From Kalaharituber pfeilii (Eukaryota; Ascomycota; Pezizomycetes; Pezizales; Pezizaceae): 64,000 nt of DNA. The notes under the pieces are model-generated. The model was given only the letters and a program-made list of their open reading frames with translations. It was not told the origin of the DNA and made no database searches. Positions 53,920 to 64,000 of this stretch are shown here, piece by piece; positions within the stretch are counted from its first letter, which is position 1; every line of letters starts with the position of its first letter. Position numbers and translations under genes: made by a program. The stretch covers positions 124,001 to 188,000 of the forward strand of contig WHUZ01000043.1 in assembly GCA_015179045.1 (NCBI GenBank), in the 5' to 3' direction.

Positions 53920-56895
53920 GTTTGTGCTAATATTTTCGCCCCAAGTCTCGTAGCTCTCTTTGTTGGTATTGTTGGACCTCTTCACTTTCTGCTGGCCGTT
54001 ATGACTCTCGCGCCTGTAAGCGAATTATTGTCGTATATTTGGAAAATTCCCTTCGATAGGCCGCTACTTGCGCCAACAAGAATTGATACTACCGTCCCGC
54101 TCACTTAATTGCCTCTGCTAACCAATGTCCCTTACAGGTTTCCTGCGATTTCTCTTCCTCGTATATTTTTCCCGCTTCAACAATCTCCAGTTTAGCCGCC
54201 GTGATGCCGAAAAGCCCCGTTTGCTAGCAAAGAGGCTACGGACTATATCCGGCCGAGAGTGCTTTGCTTCGCCTACAAGAGAAAAAAAAGAGCAAACAGG
54301 TAATCTCTCAAGAAAACGGTGATGTAAGCAAATCTGGATGTCTTTGAATTCCCCAGGAGTATTTTTAATCGTATATCATGTCCTACGTTCCCGCTCGTCG
54401 ATTGGTTATTTTATAAGAAAATTATGTTGGCTGTAACGGGCACAACACTAAGTTATTTTCGGAAAACAACCAAGGTGAGAGTTAGCGACTACTAGTAGTT
54501 CCGGTCAGTCAAGCGGGTGACACCGAGTTAATAATCAGAACTCTGAGGTCAAAGCGAATGATAAAATATGAAGGCAGTTGACAAGACCGGAAAATATTCC
54601 CTACGCCAGTTGGCACCTTGCCCGCAAAAAGCGATTTCGATTTCGCGAATACGAAAAAAGCGAAAAAAAAGGGGAAAGCAATGAGTGATCAGACGAAGGA
54701 ACAGACAACAGAAACAAATTATAAATTATGTATGAACAGAAGGGTGGCTCAATGATACTATATTTGAGGTATAGATCTCATGTGTATGGTGTATCGGCTC
54801 TGGGGATGTCCGAGGCCGACTCGAAGGCAGAATGGCCGCGTGGTACAACCTTGATCTGAAGAGCTTGTGATCGTAGATATCGCAGTTGAGGTTGTGTCAA
54901 ATGATCGATCAGAAATTAAAAAAAGCTTGTGAAAACTGCCAGACTCTGTACCCCGGGGCAAGCTGCACATCAAGCAGTAAGTCGATTGGAATCCGCACTG
55001 CCTCCTTGAGCTCGGTAGTTTCCTTCGCTTATTTTATTTTCTTCTGCGTTAATGTGCGGGATCGATCGGTGAGTGGATGTTGATGAGCGTCAAGAAACGA
55101 GCAGAGATGGGAAAAGCAAAGTAAATTAAGGCAAGGCAACTCAAGCAGGGAATAACAACTATATTTTAAGAAGGAAGGACGAATTTGGAAGAAACGAAAA
55201 GAGAGATTGAATAACGAGGGGTATGCGGGGATAGAAGGATGGAAACGACCTCAAATACATTGAAGCAATACGGAACCGAAAGTCGCACTCGAGTCCGGAA
55301 GCCGTACCCAGGCAACAGGAACAAACTCCTCTCATGTGGTTACCCAATTCATACGGACTTCTGGAGTAGCGTTTCTCAATACGAGTACAGCGATTCATGT
55401 TTCTTGGGGCACGGATAGGGCCAAGTGCAAGTATCTAGTACCTAAGATCGATAGCCGCCGGGGATGCATGATATCAAGCGCATTAGCACCCTGAGCTATC
55501 AATGCCTTCATACCATTCACCGTTTGCCCATGTTCGTGCCCTGTACCTGGTTAGAGCCCCCATAAAAAATGGACAGCTTAACTGAGGTTCTCATCAAGCG
55601 GGGACCGACAGTAATTAGGAAGGTGTGCATGTGAATCCGGCAGATACCGTTCATGTCAGCCCATGCGCTCTGAGTTTATGAAGAGACCAGGCGACGGATG
55701 TCATTCTAAGCTTCAAGCGACATCACCGCCCAAAAGAAAATTCAGTCCGAAGTGACAGAGTACCATCTGCGGAAGCATAGACCCCGTTACAGGAGCTGAC
55801 ACAGCCAGCAGATCATACGTCGGTGTCACCGTTCCATAAACCAAATGCTTGAATTAATCTGTGTTCACAACGCCATCATCGCTATGATAGCATTAGCATT
55901 TTGTCTGGAACGCCACACTGTTCTCTACAGCTCCTACAGTACCTAGGTAAGCTCTAATACAGAAACGGTTTGGCACAGGGAGACATACGTGCATTCATAA
56001 CCGCCTACATATTATGCATCCAATTGCAATGTTCCGCCTCAATCCGCCCCACATATGTTTGTACTCAGTACTTAAGGAGGCTAGGGTGGACACTGGTGTC
56101 CAACGGCCTGGCCTATAGTCAAGCCGGAGGAACTCCCTTGATCCCTACAACCGTAAAGGTGCACGTACATACGAGGATTCGAAACCGTTAGATCTTAAGG
56201 TGTACTTGGGTATGGCATGTTTAAGTGGAAAGCGCCGATTTAGAGTGGATGAGGTTTAGAAAGCGTACTGACTGGGTTAAGAGCAGAGGAACGGGCTGGT
56301 GATGCCCTGGCTAGAGACTGGTTCTACCATACAGAGCGCCGGTGGATTATAACCTTGCTAGTAATGATACTGAAGAACCCTGACGAGAGAAATTTTAGGC
56401 TGTTGTGATGAATGTTTGGTATTCTAATTTTATGCATATTATTAAGTCGGCACTTTCCACTTGAACATGCCATATCCAAGTACCAATCTCCGCCCGAGAT
56501 CCTCAGCCTGGCCTCCCATAATTCGAAACTGGCCTGGTTTCGATATTATCTATTGTATCTATCATAAGACGGTTTCGCCTCCCAAGGCTGTCCTTCAAAT
56601 CTCTGTTTCTGATCAACTTGGGCATACCTTGACGGCATTGGATGCTCGTTCTGACTTTGTACCTTGCGCTTTGTTCAGAGAGCTTGGATTGGGAAGGCGA
56701 TGAACAGCAAATGGAGATTTATATATATCCTCGCCGGTACTTGAATTTGTTCGAAGAGAGAAGCAGAAACATGCATACAAGCAAGTTGGTGATGTCAGTT
56801 CATGAACGCTATGTCTTGGCCTTTATTTACTTCTTGATTTTGAGCTACCGTAACGGGTAGTAATGACAAGTGGATAAAAAAATTTCCAATATATT
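53920..56895. other. Gene-poor region upstream of the patatin gene
   Basis: The patatin promoter is presumably at the left end. No supported gene on either strand. Frames near 54886-55083 and 56461-56703 were examined without finding motifs. Confidence 0.45.
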
Positions 56896-56897
56896 TA

Positions 56898-57445
56898 GAG
56901 GGATTTTGCTGGTACCAGGGATTTATCAGGGATAAAGCCCTTAACATGTGGCGCAACCCTGGGAATAGCAAAAAGTGCAATTGAGTTTTTGCTGCATCAG
57001 GGATACTCCAGGTTTTCTCCACTGAACCTTCGAGACGGCAACTCAATCCAAAGCTTACTAAGTCATAACTATGACTACTACTACCAATTTGGACTGGTAA
57101 CTAGTGTAACTGTAGGCAGTACAGGCCGTAGTGTAGGCATTTGCTCCCATGAAAATGGAGCACCTTTGAACTACGTGTATCACAACTCAACATCCTCAGA
57201 CAATCCCTGATTTTTGGTTTACCATGTGAATCAGTTCACTGGATCGATCTCAGCATTCAGAATGAAAATTGAATAAAAACTGGTGAAGATAGATGGGGCT
57301 CAAAAAGCGGTGGTTTCCAGGGATCCAGCCCTGGAAATCCAGTCCCAGGGATGAAATTCCTTCCGTATCATAGGATTCTCTAGCGTGTGGCGCAGCCATC
57401 CCTGATATTCTCTGGAAACCATCCCTGGTGCCAGCAAAATCCCTC
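56898..57445. mobile_element. Mariner-type miniature inverted-repeat element (548 bp)
   Basis: TA lies on both sides (56896-56897 and 57446-57447). The ends are GAGGGATTTTGCTGGTACCA and, inverted at the right, GAGGGATTTTGCTGGCACCA, continuing with GGGAT on both sides. Inner copies of GTGGCGCA and CAGGGAT motifs also appear in inverse arrangement. No transposase is encoded. Confidence 0.8.
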
Positions 57446-57447
57446 TA

Positions 57448-57774
57448 AAAGTTTAGAGCGCAGAGCCCGACTACACTTACATAAAGGACGCCTTACACAA
57501 TTTATGGAAACATTACACATCCATCTGCATCACCCAATTAGATATCCTTCTTTCTCATGCATCGTAAGTTCCCAATTCTCCCAAGTGAGAAAAAGCGATA
57601 GCTATCCTCCATCCCTTGCTCCAAATATCGCCAACCCTGAAACTTTGAAACATTAGCGCCCTTAACATTCACATGCACACACACGTATGACCCCTTCCCC
57701 TCTGTCAGCAAATTAAAAAGCAACTCGCAGTATACCGAACGACATTTTCCTTAAATGGTAGTAATTTAATAATA
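57448..57774. other. Spacer between two miniature elements
   Basis: No gene supported. Confidence 0.5.
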
Positions 57775-58146
57775 GCGGTATTCAGATTAGAAAAGTCTGG
57801 CCGGATTTTCCGGATTTCAATGTTTTATCAAGTCCGGAAAATCCGGTCATCTCCATACAAAATTTTACCTGGTTCTTTCATAAGTTAAACCGGTTTTATT
57901 TTCGCTTTTTTTTGCGAAATAAATCCGGTCTTATTTTTGCAACAACTGCATATATACTAGTATGATGCATCTTGCGGGCCTCGATGCAGTATTCACGACC
58001 TGGCATGCATAAATTCCGGTGGTTTCCGATTTGACAAAAAAATCCGATTTTCACAAGAGGGTATCATACTCAGACTACAGACCGGATAAACGGGTTTGTC
58101 CCGCCGGATTCCGTTTTATACGAGGACAGTCTAATCTGAATACCGC
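57775..58146. mobile_element. TA-flanked miniature inverted-repeat element (372 bp)
   Basis: TA flanks at 57773-57774 and 58147-58148. The ends are perfect inverted repeats GCGGTATTCAGATTAGA and then diverge. The interior is full of CCGGATTT/AAATCCGG motifs in both orientations (about 57800-58115), so most of the element can fold on itself. Non-coding. Confidence 0.75.
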
Positions 58147-58224
58147 TATCAAGTACAATAGTTCATAGAAGTAAGCACGTACGTAATTCGCTTTCAGAAA
58201 ACTTTTCTAAGGCTGCAAACGAGA

Positions 58225-58885
58225 CTACGGTAAGGCTGCAACGGAAAATAAAAGCAACGGAAAATAAAATTGAAAGAAAGGACGCTTAGGCGGGTGGCAA
58301 TGAAGTGCGACGAGGTTATTTTTAGCGCCGATGACAGCTTGGTAACTTGGTTTGGGAGATAAACTCAAAGTATGTAGACCGGGGAACGCCTTGCGGATTG
58401 CAGTTATCGAAGCGTTCCAATTCAGCGCACTGATTATTACGCATGTAAATTGATAACGGTTCGATATTCCAAGAAGGCGTCTCCTATACAAGTAGTATAG
58501 ATACTGTAGTAGTAAGGGAATGTGATTGCAATTGGCCACCGGCAAGGTATCAATCTCCAGTGAGAGCAATTGGTCGATGGTATTTTGTTTCCCAATCTTG
58601 AACCATTCGCTTTCAGGGAAGATGCTGATTTCCATGCGCCTTAAGCTTTTCCATCGTAGCACAAGTTAACAAGCGCTTTCTCGTATCCTATAGGATTGTC
58701 TCACCAATTCCCAGTACCAAGACCTCGTAAGCTGAACCCACGACCCCGTACCGCAACTTACGTACAAGCACCAAATCCATGTTGGCCTTGCAGAGGGGTA
58801 TGTAGTTGGTTGAATGGAGATGTACGTCTGTTACAACATATGGAGTGGGTTCGAAAGCGTTGAATGTATGAACCTCATCGGCCAC
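58225..58885 (-). pseudogene. Possible remnant of an F-box/LRR-like gene
   Basis: Two minus-strand frames (58885-58688 and 58662-58225) have globular, leucine-rich composition, for example DVHLHSTNYIPLCKANMDLVL and LLSLEIDTLPVANC, with LHTLSLSPKP later. A GTAAGT donor and a CTATAG acceptor lie between them, but splicing there puts the second part out of frame, and that frame has a stop just after the acceptor. It could be a decayed gene of the fungal F-box/leucine-rich kind. The assignment is weak. Confidence 0.25.
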
Positions 58886-61554
58886 GGCACCCGCCGAGCC
58901 ATCATCTCAAACAAAACTGGTATTCTACTGTACCTCCCACTCCCCCCCGGCGCGCGCCAAAAAAAAAAAAAAAAAAGGCTTCTTGAATTACCCTTCGATA
59001 TCCGCAACACTAACCAACCCCTCGTATGTATCGATCGAGCAATATAGTCCGGTTACATAACCCCCCGGAGGGGCGAACGATATATGCCGTGGCGCCTAGA
59101 AATCTCCCGCGCGCATGCGCTGCGGGGGTGCCGACGCCTACCGCTTGGCTTCGATACTTGCCCTGCAGATATAAATAACTATTTATATCATGTAGGCAGT
59201 GTCCTGTACTACATACATACATAAATATGTCTCAGCTAGATTATTGCACCGATAAGCAAGCTACGTTACATATCGATAAGCAAAGGTTGAGGGATCAGCC
59301 TGGGCCTGGAAATCACAGTGATGAGTTCATATGCATCACCCCACCATGCCCAAACAGCAGCGGCCAGATAGTAGTAAGTGCCATATCAATAATTGATACT
59401 ACTTGTATTACCCCTCCGTATAATCTGCGCATAAGCTTCCTCCCTAAAGGGTGGACTTTTCTCTTCAAGTAGAATTCTTTTTCGAAATCTACCATCTTTC
59501 CAGTTTCTTATATTAAAACTCCCAACTAAACCAAATACATATATAATCACCACTTTCTGCGTAACCATGCCACCACCAGCACGCAGTATCCTCAAATCCC
59601 AGATTCAATTCCCCTTCCCCCCCCAGTTCCAAAGTAACATAAGAATTTGTATCCAAAACCATTCCACGCCCAACCTTCTCCCTCGCACCCACCTATCTAC
59701 CTGTAAAATTATAACCCGGGTCTGCAAGCAATCAACCCAATGTTAACGTCACATATTCCATCTTGTATCCTATCTCCTTAATTACCTAGTAATCTACCTA
59801 CCCACCCACATACATACATCAGGCACGTTTGTCATCCGAATTCAGACTCACCTCGACACTATAAAAGCACTTATAGCTAAGCCGAGCTACTTTACATCTG
59901 TAATGCACTCAATTGCCAATCAAATCATCCAGGCTCTCAAGACTGATGTTATATGCAAACATCTAGTCAAGATGTAGTTCCTACGCCACCCACGCCTCGT
60001 GTTGTACTCGTATAAAATCAAGCTACCGTAAGTAATCAAGCAAGTAGCCTAATCTCGTAACTGCATATATCCTACTTAAACCGTCCAATTACCAATACCA
60101 ATATGTCCTCTACTTTTGTCCAAACAACCAACCAACTTACCAACAAACGCCCCCTAAAGAAAGCCAAACAAAATCAAAAGCGAGAAAAAGGAAAAAAAAA
60201 AAAAAAGAAGCAAGAAGCTGTACAATATCTTCCATATCCCTACCAATCCCATTGCAGATATAACTTATTCCTTGATTCTCGTAAAACCAAGGCTCACCAC
60301 TATCGGCTTACACTGTTACTGTATAACATGTTAAAATGCTGTTGCCCACGTGCCACCGGGGACGCCGAAACACAAACCATCACTAAGTACAACTCTACGG
60401 CTCTATATCATAATCATCCCAACCCAGCAAATTAAAATAAATAAAAAAAAAAAATGTCATGCATGCGTGCCGCCTCGCGGCATGCGCGCGTCCTCCCCCA
60501 CTTCTCCGCAGTGCGCAGTGGGCAAGCTTTAAAATCTCAGTCGCCAATAACCAGTCTCGGCCTCCCCGAACGTTTCCCGACCGAACCCTCGAAACTTCCC
60601 TGCTCTGTGTCACTTGTAACCCCAAAATGTTTATGCTTCTGGCATGGAAAGAGTTGGATTTGGTACGTAGACGCAGGGAGAATTGTTGACTAGATAGATA
60701 GGCAATCCGTAGCCTACATATTGGTTCTCTATGTCCAATAAAGCGAAACGCGATACTGCAATGCCTCACATCTTGTTACAGAGTTTCACAAAACAGAGTG
60801 AGAGTACAAGTAGTCTACTATATTTATATTACAAACCAACCAACAGATTCGGATTGCACGGCGTACTCGTGGTTAGCTACATATTTGCCCCGCATGGCAT
60901 GACATCTCTCTCACCTGTACGACACGGTTCGCTAGGTTGCTCTAGCTTCAATGCATGGTGATTGCACATAGGCTTGAGATACGAGTATATGTTGCTCCCT
61001 TCCCCGACTGGCATTCTTAATGCCAGTGGTTCGTCCACCAATGTTCCACCCATTCCTGGACCGTGTATATATACAGCGTCCTCCGTCCCGCCTGTTTCCA
61101 ACCCATCCATGCCACGGATCCCGCCCCCGCAAGCTCCTAGCTCCGCCTATGTCACACACCCCGGCTCAGTCACTTCTCAAACGTTTCACGGTCTGGAGCT
61201 AAAGCACCTCAAAGCGCGATGTCGACAAGAATAAACAGGATGTATATTAGGATGCCATTTGCTGAATTGATACCCATGAACCTTTTCCGTCCTTGAATCA
61301 GCACCGAGGAAGGAACAATGCAATTGGTATAACACCAGAGGAACAAACTGGAGTGGTATTTAGTATCTAACAGGATATAACCCACAAACATCATCAGCAT
61401 CTTTCCATACAGGGCACCAGCATACATCTATTTCCAAACCCAAAGAAGTCGATATCAATAGCCCTCCGACAAAAAACTATGTCTCTCGAGATAACCAAAT
61501 GTTGCACCATTGGAAAAGGATAATGAAGGACAACAATTGGATTCCCAGCACCAA
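58886..61554. other. Gene-poor region
   Basis: AT-rich spacer with A-runs at about 58961 and 60198 and some microsatellite-like CATA/TACC motifs. No supported gene. The right end is the 3' flank of the transcription factor. Confidence 0.45.
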
Positions 61555-64000
61555 CTATATATCACCATACATCCCCCATCCAGTCTGTTGATTATGGTTG
61601 TATCTCATCTGTGCTTCGTCTTCAAGGATCATCATCAACTCTCTCTGCTGCTCCTGCTGGCTCCGCCATTCCTGTTGCTGCTGCTCCAACTGTCGCTCTT
61701 GTTGACTTCGATACATGTCCTGAGGCTGCTGTGAGGGGTAATATTCTTGATTGAATTGCTGTGTAGGAAACTGAATATTTTCAAGTCCGGAACTCATTTG
61801 CAATGATGGATGATGAGGGCTATGACTTGTGCTCGGCATTTGACTTTGGAACCCAAAAGGATCGAAATCCTGCCCCGCGATTCCATACACTTGAGATTGA
61901 GCTTGGTTCCACATTATTCGCTGCAGATCCTGAAGTGCGAGTGGTTCTAACAAAAGTTCAGGAGACGCCGGATGTGTGTGGTGAGTCTGTCCACTCGAGG
62001 GTGAAAATGATATAGACGTATGACTCGTTGTTGGGCTTGGCGTTTGAGGATTAGAATGGTGGAGCATTTGCGGCAGCTGTTGTAACTGATGTTGACGTTG
62101 GCTCGGGCTTGTGTTCGCCGTCGCGCTTGGAGATACCCGAGTGGGTGGTGGACTCGCAGTTTTTTGCGACTGGTTTGTAGATGATCTGGATAAAGTTTGC
62201 CCATTCTCAAATTGGGCAGGGGGTGTGCTTCTGGTGGAGATTGGTGGAGATCTCTGCTTTCTCTTCGCATCTTCGTCATAACTTGACAAGGCTGCCTTAG
62301 CCAGTTTCTGATAAACGTCAACTGCAGCTTCCGTCCCAGGCCACTTATGTGCTAACCCGGACAACACAGATAAACTGGTGTCAAGGTGAGCTTTTATCGT
62401 TTCCTTCTTGTGCACCCTCCTTATCTCTTCTGAGCAGCAGCACCATATCAGCGTGGTTATAGTCATAGAGATTTGGTATATGAAGACAAATGTTATGTCC
62501 ACGGATCGTTGATCAAACATCTTTTTTTGCAGATAAACATTCTTTGCTGCGGAATTGTAGCAAATTAGGGTAGCCTCCAGAGATGGTTCTGGAATTTGAG
62601 GGCTTGGGCGATAAAGGAAAATGATGAGATTATTGTACCTATGTCAATGTTAGTCGCTTTTTCCTTGGCAGATATGCTATGATTTACCTGTGAATGAACC
62701 TAATCTGGCGTTAACATACAGTTTAATCAAAAATAGACACTCATTACTTACCAGTCATTTGTCAGACCACTTCCATGGTCACTGACAGGTGCAGCTTGTC
62801 TCCATGCCTCAATTTTGGCATACATCTCCGCAAACCATGGATCCGTATCATCCTTGGGGGTTGGTCTAGGGTTCTGGTACAGAGTTTGCCTAATCTGGGC
62901 TTGCAACCTTCGTAACCGGAAAAAGTGCATTGAAATCAGTTTTTTCGGAGATGGAGGTGCTGGGAGGATGCCATCCTTTGTGATGTACTTGTCCTCTACC
63001 GGCTCATAAAACTTTACGTCAACGTAGCCATCCATGGTTGCAAACCCAGACGGCCTCCCAAGTACGTGGGAGAGCCCATATCTGTGCATTTATCGATCAA
63101 TACTGAAAATTCTATTTATCTGGTGCAGGATAACTCACTCAAAAGAGGCTACAACCCAAAACAGGCGCCGCCTTAGGTCCATCGTTATTGGATCAATTGG
63201 GACATCACTCAGGGTGATCGTTTTCTCCTGTGCAAAACCGAGTTGTATACAAAGCCTAACTATTATTCCCACAACATGGTATACCTAATGCAAATGAAAA
63301 ATCAGAACATGGTCTATGTTAAAAGAATTTAGATTGTTTGAGAGCATACCGCCGTCCTTGTAGGTGTCAGCAAGGAATATGATGCCATCAGAGCTAAACA
63401 TTGCAACGTAGTCATATTCATGGGTTCGAGAATTTCATCCAAATGCTCAAAAGAAGCTAAATAGTAGCTGTCTGCCAGACTGGCATACTGAGGCGAAATC
63501 TTTTGCATACTGATAGCCAAAACATTTTTCAGCTGAAATAGCTTCACCGGGTCTTTATCGTGCTTGTTGTAGATATCGTCAACATATCCAAGAAAAGTTG
63601 GCTCGTGCAAAATAGGAAGTACAAATTGAGCTACAATGTTTTAACACCGGTCTATAAAGGTGAGATAACTCAGGTCAATTTACCTTTCTGGCAAAAAATT
63701 TCCACCAACCTATCAGTCACTTCACGGCTAGGAAGCTGAGGTGCTGCTCCAGGCAGCGCAACTGGGCTACGGGTTTGTGAGCCAGGGGAACCAGATATTC
63801 TCTGCCCTTGTCGAAAATTATTCCGGTGTTCTTTTATCTCTTTAACTGAATCTTTCTCCAGGTGCTTCTTTGCAAAGTCGATAACTAATCGAGTCATGGT
63901 AATTCCACTTGACGTTCCCACAAACCGAGGCTCCCCCTTTTCATCGTCAAATTTGACCAATCCCACTCCTCGTACTAACTCTCGAGAGTCGGGTTGCTCT
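61555..64000 (-). CDS. Fungal-specific transcription factor (MHR domain), 5' end beyond the window
   Basis: Six exons are visible (64000..63684, 63630..63350, 63284..63139, 63081..62752, 62699..62688, 62638..61555) and join in frame to 722 residues plus a split codon at the edge. The middle homology region typical of Zn2Cys6 regulators is clear: FVLPILHEPTFL, LASFEHLDEILEP, LQCLALMASYSL, YHVVGIIVRLCIQLG, TMDLRRRLFWVVASFE, and YGLSHVLGRPSG. The residues before it (SSGITMTRLVIDFAKK) are also usual in this class. The Zn2Cys6 DNA-binding motif itself must lie right of the window. The C-terminal ~200 residues are Gln/Pro/Ser-rich, likely an activation region. Exon five is only 12 nt (62699-62688), between introns of 52 and 49 nt. 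Target genes cannot be inferred. Confidence 0.88.

Noticed and set aside
1..64000. CRISPR arrays, bacterial operons, prophage or toxin-antitoxin modules
   Set aside because: Spliced genes and eukaryotic families show this is fungal nuclear DNA; the tandem arrays have diverged repeats without unique spacers.

Overview
The window looks like nuclear DNA of a filamentous ascomycete (Pezizomycotina). The genes have many short introns, mostly 49-122 nt, with GT..AG ends and often a CTAAC-type branch point 15-30 nt before the acceptor. They encode typical fungal proteins with long low-complexity tails, and degenerate transposons of fungal type lie between them. I cannot name the species. All intron/exon joins were worked out by hand from reading frame, splice signals and protein continuity.

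Layout. 1-3.8 kb: one unrecognised two-exon gene. 3.8-6.2 kb: a ~57-bp minisatellite array. 6.2-9.9 kb: gene-poor DNA with tandem repeats and microsatellites. 9.96-12.56 kb (-): casein kinase 2 regulatory subunit, apparently with a 479-residue glutamine/proline-rich N-terminal extension. 14.2-16.4 kb (-): an eight-exon flavin (Baeyer-Villiger-type) monooxygenase. 16.5-30.4 kb: an accessory block with a Harbinger-like relic, an intact tRNA-Ala, a small tail-anchored protein gene, a pogo/mariner-type miniature element, a broken piggyBac-like transposase, the 3' part of a Tad-like LINE, and a second minisatellite array in the opposite orientation. 30.4-32.3 kb (+): a Crinkler-type (CR) modular protein with a ubiquitin-like header, a PD-(D/E)XK nuclease-like region and a kinase-like domain. 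33.8 kb: a second, slightly damaged tRNA-Ala in the opposite orientation.

From 37 kb the DNA is mostly conserved housekeeping genes: a large alpha/beta hydrolase (-), VPS9 Rab5-type exchange factor (-), ribosomal protein eL6 (-) divergent from proteasome ubiquitin receptor RPN13 (+, with an apparent frameshift near its 3' end), and a patatin-like protein (-) whose nucleophile position reads Gly. From 54 to 61.5 kb lies gene-poor DNA with two miniature inverted-repeat elements. At 61.6-64 kb (-) is a fungal transcription factor (MHR domain) that runs off the right edge.

The genes do not form one pathway. The contrast is between conserved cellular machinery (protein kinase regulation, endosome traffic, translation, proteasome) and an accessory, repeat-rich compartment. 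That compartment carries the CR-type gene, which is the most unusual coding locus here.
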